Both the position numbers and the translations under genes were made by a program. Shown here piece after piece: positions 1-5,850 of a stretch of DNA of 7,680 bases. The DNA is from Akkermansiaceae bacterium (GTDB lineage Bacteria; Verrucomicrobiota; Verrucomicrobiia; Verrucomicrobiales; Akkermansiaceae), in contig JALZVA010000041.1 of NCBI GenBank assembly GCA_023301335.1, forward strand, positions 1 through 7,680, given 5' to 3'. The notes beneath the pieces were generated by a model. That model was not told the DNA's origin, searched no databases, and worked only from the letters and a program-made list of their open reading frames with translations. Position 1 is the stretch's first letter, and every line of letters begins with the position of its first letter.

Positions 1-2016
1 AGTTTGAAAATTGGCAAAGGGCAGATTGGGATTGTAAAGCTCACTCCACAACGACTCAAAGTTGGCAGAAAAATGGAAGACGTCACTGCCATTGCTGAAT
101 TCTTCCCCTACTCTACCCAGCGTGTCAGTCCGACCACGGGAAGATCCTTTGAAGAACCTGATCCACACCACTTCTCTTTCAACTCTCCTCGAGGATGGTG
201 CCCAGAGTGTCGCGGCTACGGAAAAATAGCTACTTCTACAGCAAAGAAAAAGAAGCGTAAAAAAAATCGCGCGAATGAATACAACTCCGCTACAGAAGCG
301 GAACTCGCCGAAGAAGCTGCGATGGGTAAAGCCAGTGAAGACGAAAGCATCACTTTCTCTGTCTGCCCACAGTGTGAAGGCGACCGACTCAAAGAAGTCT
401 CAAGGTTTATTTACATTCACGGTTTGAGCATTGGGAAGGTCAACCAGCTCTCTGTTAACGACCTTAGTAGTCTACTGAGCAGTTGGAAGTTTAGTGGCCG
501 TGATGCCATCATCGCACGTGATATTATCCCAGAGATTTTACAGCGTTTGCAGTTCCTCAACGAAGTTGGGCTTGGCTACTTATCCCTGAACCGCTCTGCC
601 GACACCCTCTCAGGAGGAGAGTCACAGCGGATTCGACTTGCTGCCCAACTCGGCTCGAATCTACAGGGTGTGTTATATGTGTTAGATGAACCCACCATTG
701 GGCTTCACCCGCGTGACAATGAAAAATTGTTAGACACTCTTGAACTTTTAAAAGATCGAGGTAACTCCCTGCTCATTGTCGAGCATGATGAAGACACCAT
801 GCGCCGTGCAGGAAAGATCATCGATCTAGGCCCCGGAGCAGGCGTGCTCGGAGGTGACCTTATGGCAGAGTTAGAGCCTAAGCATTTAAGTCAAAAATCA
901 GCCGCCAAGCGTTTCCCTGATTCCACTACTCTCAGAGCTCTATCCACTCCGATTCAGCATCCCACCTTAGGTAAACGCCGTTCTTTACCAAAGGCTAGTG
1001 CTAAAGAAGATTGGCTGATCCTCAAAGATTGCTCACACAACAACCTTAAAAATATTGATGTGAAAATCCCCAAAGGACGTTTAACCGTCATCTCAGGAGT
1101 GTCAGGCTGTGGGAAGTCCTCATTCATGCGTGGGACGCTCAGCCTAGCCTTACAAAAAGATCTAAAAAACAAGCCTTGGACTTCCATCTCCGGCTTTGAT
1201 TCCTTGAAGTATTGCTTTGAAGTTGATCAAAATCCTATTGGTAAAACTTCCCGCTCATGCCCTGCGACTTACGTAAAGATCTTTGATGAAATAAGAAAAC
1301 TCTTTGCTCAGCTTCCCGAAAGTAAGATGCGTGGCTATACAGCCGGACGTTTTTCCTTCAATAATGCAGAAGGGCAATGCCCAGAGTGCAAAGGCAATGG
1401 TCGCATCAAACTTGAAATGGACTTCCTCCCTACTACTTGGGTGAATTGTGAAGGTTGCCGACAGATGCGCTATAATGATCCGACATTAGAAATCCGCTAT
1501 AATGGAAAATCAATCGGCGATATCCTCCGCATGAATATCACCGAAGCTGCTGCCTTTTTCTCCGCACACAGTAAACTCAGCCGCATCCTCAATCTCTTAA
1601 ATGAGACCGGCCTCGGATACCTCCAGCTCGGGCAGGCTAGCCCAACGCTCTCAGGAGGTGAGGCACAACGGATTAAACTTGTCTCTGAACTCGCAAAAGG
1701 CAGATCTAAGCTTTCCTTACAAAAAGCCGCTAACACGAACTTATATTTAATCGAGGAGCCCACTATTGGTCTCCACCAAGATGATGTGAGGAAACTTATC
1801 AACGTCATTCATCGCCTCGTCGATGAAGGCCACACGGTGGTCGTCATTGAGCACAACACATCTATTATGGCAGAAGCTGATTACCTCATTGATATGGGGC
1901 CAGAAGCGGGTGAGAATGGAGGAACGATTGTCGCACAAGGAGCTCCTGAAAAAATCGCGAAGAATAAAAAATCTATCACTGCGAAGTTCTTACAACGTGC
2001 CCTTGAGGGAAACTAA
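1..2016 (+). CDS. uvrA: UvrA, excinuclease ABC subunit A (5'-partial, C-terminal about 670 residues)
   Basis: UvrA is the ATP-driven DNA-damage sensor of nucleotide excision repair; it loads UvrB at lesions. The frame is open to the left window edge, so the TTG at position 4 is probably internal (numbering here counts it as residue 1). Visible in order: end of the first ATPase's insert, FSFNSP and CPEC (C66, C69), a lysine-rich linker (81-89), CPQC (C121, C124), ABC signature LSGGE (202-206), Walker B VLDEP (226-230) and H261. The second ATPase has Walker A GVSGCGKSS (365-373), zinc module C459/C462 and C482/C485, signature LSGGE (549-553), Walker B IEEPT (583-587) and the IEH switch. Compared with E. 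coli UvrA (about 940 residues), at least about 220 N-terminal residues, including the first Walker A, lie outside. Oddities: the first CxxC pair of zinc module 1 is absent, and the second Walker B has Glu for Asp. A double-length UvrA, as known in Chlamydiae, cannot be excluded. The family call is very secure. Confidence -1.
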   Translation, partial: SLKIGKGQIGIVKLTPQRLKVGRKMEDVTAIAEFFPYSTQRVSPTTGRSFEEPDPHHFSFNSPRGWCPECRGYGKIATSTAKKKKRKKNRANEYNSATEAELAEEAAMGKASEDESITFSVCPQCEGDRLKEVSRFIYIHGLSIGKVNQLSVNDLSSLLSSWKFSGRDAIIARDIIPEILQRLQFLNEVGLGYLSLNRSADTLSGGESQRIRLAAQLGSNLQGVLYVLDEPTIGLHPRDNEKLLDTLELLKDRGNSLLIVEHDEDTMRRAGKIIDLGPGAGVLGGDLMAELEPKHLSQKSAAKRFPDSTTLRALSTPIQHPTLGKRRSLPKASAKEDWLILKDCSHNNLKNIDVKIPKGRLTVISGVSGCGKSSFMRGTLSLALQKDLKNKPWTSISGFDSLKYCFEVDQNPIGKTSRSCPATYVKIFDEIRKLFAQLPESKMRGYTAGRFSFNNAEGQCPECKGNGRIKLEMDFLPTTWVNCEGCRQMRYNDPTLEIRYNGKSIGDILRMNITEAAAFFSAHSKLSRILNLLNETGLGYLQLGQASPTLSGGEAQRIKLVSELAKGRSKLSLQKAANTNLYLIEEPTIGLHQDDVRKLINVIHRLVDEGHTVVVIEHNTSIMAEADYLIDMGPEAGENGGTIVAQGAPEKIAKNKKSITAKFLQRALEGN

Positions 2017-2050
2017 GAAGCATCTGAACCCATAAGATTAGGGTTAGGGC

Positions 2051-3364
2051 TTATTCTTTTTCCACAGTCTTCTTAGCTGCACCTTCTAGTGCAACTTCTA
2101 AGGCCTCCATCTGATCTGGGCCCTTAATGTGAATGTCGCGTTGTGGGAATGGAATTCTAATATCATTTTCCTTAAATGATCTCCATACTTCTAACAGGAC
2201 AGCAGAACGCACATTGGCAACCCCTTCGTTTGCATCATTGATCCAAAAACGTATTTGTAAATCAATTGCAGAATCTCCAAACCCTGTCAGGAGACAGCGA
2301 GGTGCGGGAGACCCCAACACTCTTTCGATTTTTTTCGCAGCCTGCACGCAGCAGCCAATCGCCTTTTCCACATCTTCTCCATAAGCAATCCCCACGTCCG
2401 CCTTAATCCTTACATCCGTATCTGAAAACGACCAGTTGACGACCTTATTCACCACAAAGTCTTCATTCGGGATTAGGATTTCTTTGCGGTCGCGCGTGAG
2501 GACGGAAACATAGCGTGTCCTGAGCGTATTGATCCAGCCATAACTCCCATCAATCTCAATCACATCGCCCGGCTTGATCGACTTATCCAGGAGAATAATC
2601 ACTCCAGACACAAGATTCGAGACCACCTTTTGAAGCCCAAAACCTATCCCTAAGCCTAGAGCTCCCGAAAAGAAGGCTAGAGCACGGAGATCTACACCAG
2701 CGATCTTCAATGACATCAAAATTGCAATAGTATAGAGAAGCAAACGCGAGGCTTTAGAAACGAGAACTCTTACAGATGGTGGGATTTTTTTATTTTTAGC
2801 CACTCCCGTATCCACGAGACGATTCAAGACTCCTACAAACCACAGGAGCATCAACAGAGCGATCACTGCTGAAATAAAATCCCATGAATTAAGACTACTC
2901 TCACCTAAGGGGAATTTAATCTTCCGTAAGGTTTCTTTAACAGGACTTAGCCAGCCAAAAATAGACAAGGATATCATCAGGTAAATCAACCCTCCAACAA
3001 CCTTAGGGATAAATGCCCTATTCGAAAACGCAATGAGTAGATTATATGCCGCATAAACTAACACCAAATAGAATACGGTTAGAACATAACTACACGGCTC
3101 TTGGTTCTCTTTTAGGCCAAGGTGAAATGCACCCAAGGTAAACGCCAGCATGATAGGGTATAAGCGTAGGCCATTATAATTTTCAAAAGCTGTCTTACAA
3201 AAACTATCAACTCGTGAGTCTAACTGAGCAAAAATATAGCCCATTAATTTTCTTAATAGAAAAGCGACAAAGAGCGCTCCAAAAATCAAGCCCCACTGCA
3301 ACCAATCGTCAGGAGAGTCCACGAGGTCAATCAATGTATTGCTTAGTTTTTCGAAGTTAAACAT
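2051..3364 (-). CDS. MscS-family mechanosensitive ion channel
   Basis: Probable inner-membrane tension-gated channel that releases solutes on hypo-osmotic shock. From the ATG start it is 437 residues. There are about six hydrophobic segments before the pore helix (roughly 24-40, 68-84, 93-112, 122-138, 162-180, 205-222). Then comes a glycine/alanine-rich pore helix (about 229-254, FFSGALGLGIGFGLQ then SNLVSG), typical of MscS TM3. The conserved beta domain follows: KPGDVIEIDG (264-273), G..I..L.TR.. and IPNEDFV (298-304). The cytoplasmic alpha/beta domain ends near IRIPFPQRDIHI. It is larger than E. coli MscS (286 residues) because of the extra N-terminal helices, as in YnaI/YbdG-like members. 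The start is uncertain: ATG at 3364 is preferred, but an in-frame TTG at 3382 would add six residues, and neither has a clear ribosome-binding site. The DCC-family gene lies 60 bases upstream on the same strand. The gene converges on uvrA with a 34-base gap. Confidence -1.
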   Translation of the reverse strand: MFNFEKLSNTLIDLVDSPDDWLQWGLIFGALFVAFLLRKLMGYIFAQLDSRVDSFCKTAFENYNGLRLYPIMLAFTLGAFHLGLKENQEPCSYVLTVFYLVLVYAAYNLLIAFSNRAFIPKVVGGLIYLMISLSIFGWLSPVKETLRKIKFPLGESSLNSWDFISAVIALLMLLWFVGVLNRLVDTGVAKNKKIPPSVRVLVSKASRLLLYTIAILMSLKIAGVDLRALAFFSGALGLGIGFGLQKVVSNLVSGVIILLDKSIKPGDVIEIDGSYGWINTLRTRYVSVLTRDRKEILIPNEDFVVNKVVNWSFSDTDVRIKADVGIAYGEDVEKAIGCCVQAAKKIERVLGSPAPRCLLTGFGDSAIDLQIRFWINDANEGVANVRSAVLLEVWRSFKENDIRIPFPQRDIHIKGPDQMEALEVALEGAAKKTVEKE

Positions 3365-3424
3365 TTTGGGAGAAGTAGCCAAATGATAGGAATTTACGAG
3401 TTCTTTTTAACTCCATACGGCAAT

Positions 3425-3844
3425 TTAGTTCAAGAATCTAGATTGCTCTTCTTCACTGAGCACCCGACAGGATACGGGCTTTCCAAACAAATGCCTACAC
3501 TTCGCCACGACACTATAGCCAACGTCTCTCACGCATTGAGGAGTAAAAGTTAGGATGAGTCTTAAAATACTGCATTTTTTGACGATTTTCAGGATTTCAA
3601 GCAACGCCGAGGATTTTATATAGGATTTTTTCTCGTGGAGGAAAACCATCGTGGAGAGATCCTTTGTGAATTCCTCTGGCAGCACATTCGCAGCGTAATC
3701 GCTCTGTAGTGGAGCGTAGAAAAAGAGTTTTTCTTCATCCCAGTCAAGTAATCTCATGACCACTGCATTACACATCCCACACGCACCATCATAAAACACA
3801 ACCGTGCGCGGCTCCTCTATGTTTTTTTCAGCTTCAAAACTCAT
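3425..3844 (-). CDS. DCC-family thiol-disulfide oxidoreductase-like protein (DUF393, YuxK-like)
   Basis: A 139-residue protein with the DCC family hallmark near its N-terminus: VVFYDGACGMCN (15-26), giving the D19-x-x-C22-x-x-C25 motif on a thioredoxin-like first strand. Other family features follow: the FYAPLQS segment (42-48), STMVFL (64-69), a helix with SSALLEIL (78-85), and the C-terminal pattern VRDVGYSVVAKCRHLFG (105-121) ending with C126 and EEEQSRFL. No signal peptide is visible, so it is probably cytoplasmic. The family is annotated as putative thiol-disulfide oxidoreductases from the CxxC motif; the natural substrate is generally unknown, and no partner is proved here. The ATG at 3844 gives a standard-length product; the sequence before it (GAAGCAGA) is at best a weak ribosome-binding site. 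It lies 60 bases upstream of the mscS-like gene on the same strand, so co-transcription is possible, and it is divergent from yceD. Confidence -1.
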   Translation of the reverse strand: MSFEAEKNIEEPRTVVFYDGACGMCNAVVMRLLDWDEEKLFFYAPLQSDYAANVLPEEFTKDLSTMVFLHEKKSYIKSSALLEILKIVKKCSILRLILTFTPQCVRDVGYSVVAKCRHLFGKPVSCRVLSEEEQSRFLN

Positions 3845-3952
3845 TCTGCTTCATTTAATCAACACCATATCTCAGTCTATAGCCAGCCATTCTGCTCTAT
3901 ATGGCGAAATTTTACTTTCCTTTTCCATACTCTTTGGCAAAACCCGACCACG
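3845..3952. promoter_or_regulatory. Divergent intergenic region holding the presumed promoters of the DCC gene and yceD
   Basis: These 108 bases separate two divergently transcribed genes, so at least two promoters are expected here by position. TATAGC at 3878-3883 and TATATG at 3898-3903 resemble -10 elements, but neither has a convincing -35 partner at normal spacing. Individual promoter calls would be guesses. The call rests on gene orientation only. Confidence -1.
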
Positions 3953-4471
3953 ATGGCAGATAACTTGACAATCATTCTGGCGAATTTACCAGAAGAGGGA
4001 AAATCCTACCAAGGGGAATTAGATGCCTCTGTGCTCGACACCACAGAAATTGATCTCGTAAAGCCGCATTCTCCTCTATTTTACGATGTTCACGTCCAAC
4101 GTTTTGATGACGAGCTACTTGTCCAAGGACTTCTGGAAACAACTCTCAGTATGCAATGCGTGTATACTTCTCGCACATTTACGCAAACCCTTACCATTCA
4201 AGAGTTTGCGTCTTCAGTAGAAATCCAATCAGGAGCGGTCGATTTAACAGAAATATTCCGTGAGGAAATCTTTATTGAGGCTCCAGTGAGCCCAAATTGC
4301 GAGAATGCGGACGAAAAACACGAATATGAGTTAAATTCTAAGTATTTAGCAGTGGACAAACCCACCGATCCTGGTGTAAACGAACCGCCCATAGCTGCAG
4401 AAGGTAATCAGTGGACCAATAACTGGAATGCTCTCGACAGCATTAAAAACTTCTCAGACGAACAAGATTAA
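3953..4471 (+). CDS. yceD: YceD/DUF177-family protein upstream of rpmF
   Basis: A 172-residue acidic soluble protein of the DUF177 (YceD) family, almost always encoded just upstream of rpmF. Members are associated with ribosome or 23S rRNA metabolism, but the biochemical role is not settled. Visible family landmarks: the VQGLLETTLSMQC strand pair (57-69), the acidic DLTEIFREEIFIEAPVSPNC segment (97-116) corresponding to the family's DLT..IRE...L..P..P.C block, and the C-terminal tryptophan helix NWNALDSIKN (157-166), matching the W..L..L ending. The family usually shows a CxxC/RCL motif at the first cysteine; here C69 is followed by VYTSRTF, so the second cysteine is missing. The ATG at 3953 starts directly with the conserved N-terminus; no Shine-Dalgarno is visible. 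The stop lies 19 bases before rpmF, so the two are very probably co-transcribed. Identity rests on both motif pattern and gene order. Confidence -1.
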   Translation: MADNLTIILANLPEEGKSYQGELDASVLDTTEIDLVKPHSPLFYDVHVQRFDDELLVQGLLETTLSMQCVYTSRTFTQTLTIQEFASSVEIQSGAVDLTEIFREEIFIEAPVSPNCENADEKHEYELNSKYLAVDKPTDPGVNEPPIAAEGNQWTNNWNALDSIKNFSDEQD

Positions 4472-4490
4472 TCATTAACCGAATAAAAAA

Positions 4491-4673
4491 ATGGCAGTAC
4501 CTAAGCGCAGAACATCAAAAATGAAGCAAAAGATGCGTCGTGGCGCAAATCGCTGGAGAAAACCTCTTCTAAAGACTTGCCCTGATTGTGAATCACGTAT
4601 CCCTGGACACATTGCTTGCCCAGTATGCGGCACTTATCGTGACCGCCAAGTGGTCAATGTTGACGGCGTTTAG
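4491..4673 (+). CDS. rpmF: 50S ribosomal protein L32
   Basis: A complete 60-residue L32 with the diagnostic N-terminus MAVPKRRTSK, a highly basic first half, and a tetracysteine zinc-ribbon: C30-x2-C33 then C43-x2-C46 (TCPDC and ACPVCGTY). It is a component of the large ribosomal subunit. The complete four-cysteine set marks it as the zinc-binding (C+) form rather than the cysteine-less form used under zinc limitation in some bacteria. The ATG at 4491 is fixed by the conserved MAVPKRR start; the preceding bases (AATAAAAAA) are A-rich with no Shine-Dalgarno. It follows yceD after 19 bases, in the classic yceD-rpmF arrangement, and a strong intrinsic terminator begins 29 bases after its stop. 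Confidence -1.
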   Translation: MAVPKRRTSKMKQKMRRGANRWRKPLLKTCPDCESRIPGHIACPVCGTYRDRQVVNVDGV

Positions 4674-4702
4674 TCGTAACACCTTCTAAAAAAACTTTTA
4701 AT

Positions 4703-4736
4703 GAAGCGGCAATTTTTAAATTGTCGCTTCTTTTTT
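4703..4736 (+). terminator. Rho-independent terminator after rpmF
   Basis: An inverted repeat of 13 positions: GAAGCGGCAATTT (4703-4715) pairs with AAATTGTCGCTTC (4718-4730), with a single G-T wobble. The inner A/T pairs probably open to widen the two-base loop. It is followed directly by six T residues (4731-4736). This is a textbook intrinsic terminator for the yceD-rpmF transcript. It implies that plsX needs either readthrough or its own promoter. Confidence -1.
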
Positions 4737-4776
4737 GTATACTTATTTCTCAATTCTAATACTTTTCTAACATCTT
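4735..4776 (+). promoter_or_regulatory. Possible plsX promoter and leader
   Basis: The 40 bases between the terminator and plsX are AT-rich. TATACT at 4738-4743 matches the -10 consensus at five of six positions, but its -35 would fall in the terminator stem. Alternatively TTGTAT (4735-4740) and TAATAC (4757-4762) are 16 bases apart, with a poorer -10. Some promoter is expected because of the terminator just upstream; which hexamers serve is uncertain. No Shine-Dalgarno is seen before the ATG at 4777. Confidence -1.
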
Positions 4777-5811
4777 ATGAGAATCGCTTTAGATGCAATG
4801 GGTGGGGACAAGGCCCCCCTTATTAATATTGAGGGAGCTAAACTTGCCCTTGCTGAGCAACCTTCTATCACCACCCTCTTTATGGTTGGTGATGAGCCCA
4901 AACTTAAGGCACTCTGTGAAGAAATTAACCTTGAGGATGAGCGTATTCAGTTCGTTCATGCGGAGCAAGTTGTCGAAATGCATGAGTCTGGAGCCTCCAC
5001 GCTTCGGAGTAAGAAAAAATCTTCTATTAGTATTGCCACAGGATTAGTTAAATCTGGGGATGCTGATGCCGTTATTAGTGCAGGGAATACAGGTGCCGCA
5101 GTGGCTAATGCTACGCTAAAGCTCCGCACGATCAAAGGGATTGGACGTGCAGGTATCTGCTCACCGCTCCCAAACGAATACGGAACCTGTAACCTTCTTG
5201 ACGCTGGGGCAAACCCAGACGCCAAGCCTGAGCATCTCGTAGGCTATGCCATCATGGGAGCCGTCTATGCCAAAGAAGTCCTTGGAGTAAAGAACCCAAC
5301 TGTAGGAATCATGTCAAATGGTGGGGAAGATGAAAAAGGCACGCCTTTCACTAAGGAAACTTTTAAACTTTTAAGTGCACTAGTCGAGCAAGGAAATGCT
5401 CCCTTTGATTTCCTCGGAAATGTTGAGGGTAAAGATCTTTTTGATACCAAACTAGACGTCTGCCTCTGTGAAGGCTTCACTGGAAACATCGTCCTCAAGA
5501 GTGTTGAATCGACCGCCAAGGCTATGTCAAAATGGCTAAAGCTAGAACTGACTAGAAAGCCCCTGCGTATGCTCGGTGCCGCGATGGCAAAAGGCGCATT
5601 CAAAGATCTCAAAGGAAGAACGAACTACGAAACCTACGGAGGAAGTCCTCTGCTAGGGCTCAACGGTGTCTGTATCATCGCACACGGTGGCTCCTCTCCC
5701 CTAGCGATTAAAAATGCGATCCGTGTTGCCTGTGAAACGGTTTCTAATAACGTCAATCCTCAGATTGAAGAGAGCATCGCAAAAGTATTAAAGACTACTC
5801 CAGAAGCGTAG
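4777..5811 (+). CDS. plsX: Phosphate acyltransferase PlsX
   Basis: PlsX converts acyl-ACP and phosphate into acyl-phosphate, the acyl donor used by PlsY in the first step of phosphatidic acid synthesis. It is a soluble enzyme that works at the membrane face. The 344-residue length is normal for the family. Landmarks: N-terminal MRIALDAMGGDKAP (1-14), SSISIATGLVKSGDADAVISAGNTGA (82-107), LLDAGANPDAKPEHLVGYA (140-158), GIMSNGGEDEKGT (177-189), GNVEGKDL (214-221), CEGFTGNIVLKS (231-242), and the C-terminal YGGSPLLGLNGVCIIAHGGS (287-306). All are intact, so the enzyme is probably functional. The ATG at 4777 is fixed by the DAMGGD start. It follows rpmF as in many bacteria, but a terminator intervenes, and fabH, fabD, fabG or acpP do not follow: the next gene is uvrB on the opposite strand. 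Confidence -1.
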   Translation: MRIALDAMGGDKAPLINIEGAKLALAEQPSITTLFMVGDEPKLKALCEEINLEDERIQFVHAEQVVEMHESGASTLRSKKKSSISIATGLVKSGDADAVISAGNTGAAVANATLKLRTIKGIGRAGICSPLPNEYGTCNLLDAGANPDAKPEHLVGYAIMGAVYAKEVLGVKNPTVGIMSNGGEDEKGTPFTKETFKLLSALVEQGNAPFDFLGNVEGKDLFDTKLDVCLCEGFTGNIVLKSVESTAKAMSKWLKLELTRKPLRMLGAAMAKGAFKDLKGRTNYETYGGSPLLGLNGVCIIAHGGSSPLAIKNAIRVACETVSNNVNPQIEESIAKVLKTTPEA

Positions 5812-5813
5812 TC

Positions 5814-5836
5814 AGCTCTTTTTACACCCAAGAGCT
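5814..5836. terminator. Weak hairpin between convergent plsX and uvrB
   Basis: A perfect 7-bp inverted repeat, AGCTCTT (5814-5820) and AAGAGCT (5830-5836), with a 9-base loop, starts three bases after the plsX stop and ends 14 bases from the uvrB stop. The position fits a shared terminator for two convergent genes. There is no T-tract after the stem on either strand, so termination efficiency is doubtful and the element may be incidental. Confidence -1.
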
Positions 5837-5850
5837 TGGAAGTCTGATCC

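Noticed and set aside
4..6. TTG at position 4 as the real start of uvrA
   Set aside because: The frame is open to the window edge and the encoded protein begins in the middle of the UvrA fold; the first ATPase's Walker A is missing, which fits a gene cut by the window.
954..1808. Minus-strand open frames inside uvrA
   Set aside because: They are antisense to strongly conserved UvrA coding sequence and show no recognisable motifs.
2036..2050. GGGTTAGGG, resembling telomere-type repeats
   Set aside because: It is a single occurrence of about one and a half units in a short intergenic gap, most likely chance.
2032..2054. Hairpin ATAAG...CTTAT between uvrA and mscS as a terminator
   Set aside because: The stem is only five A/T-rich pairs with a 13-base loop and no T-tract in a suitable place.
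3842..3896. Nine-base direct repeat CATTCTGCT (3842-3850 and 3888-3896) as a regulator site
   Set aside because: One copy includes the DCC gene start codon, the repeat is short and not palindromic, and two copies are too few to support an operator.
4789..5612. Antisense and alternative-frame ORFs inside plsX
   Set aside because: They overlap intact PlsX motifs and have low-complexity, unconvincing translations.
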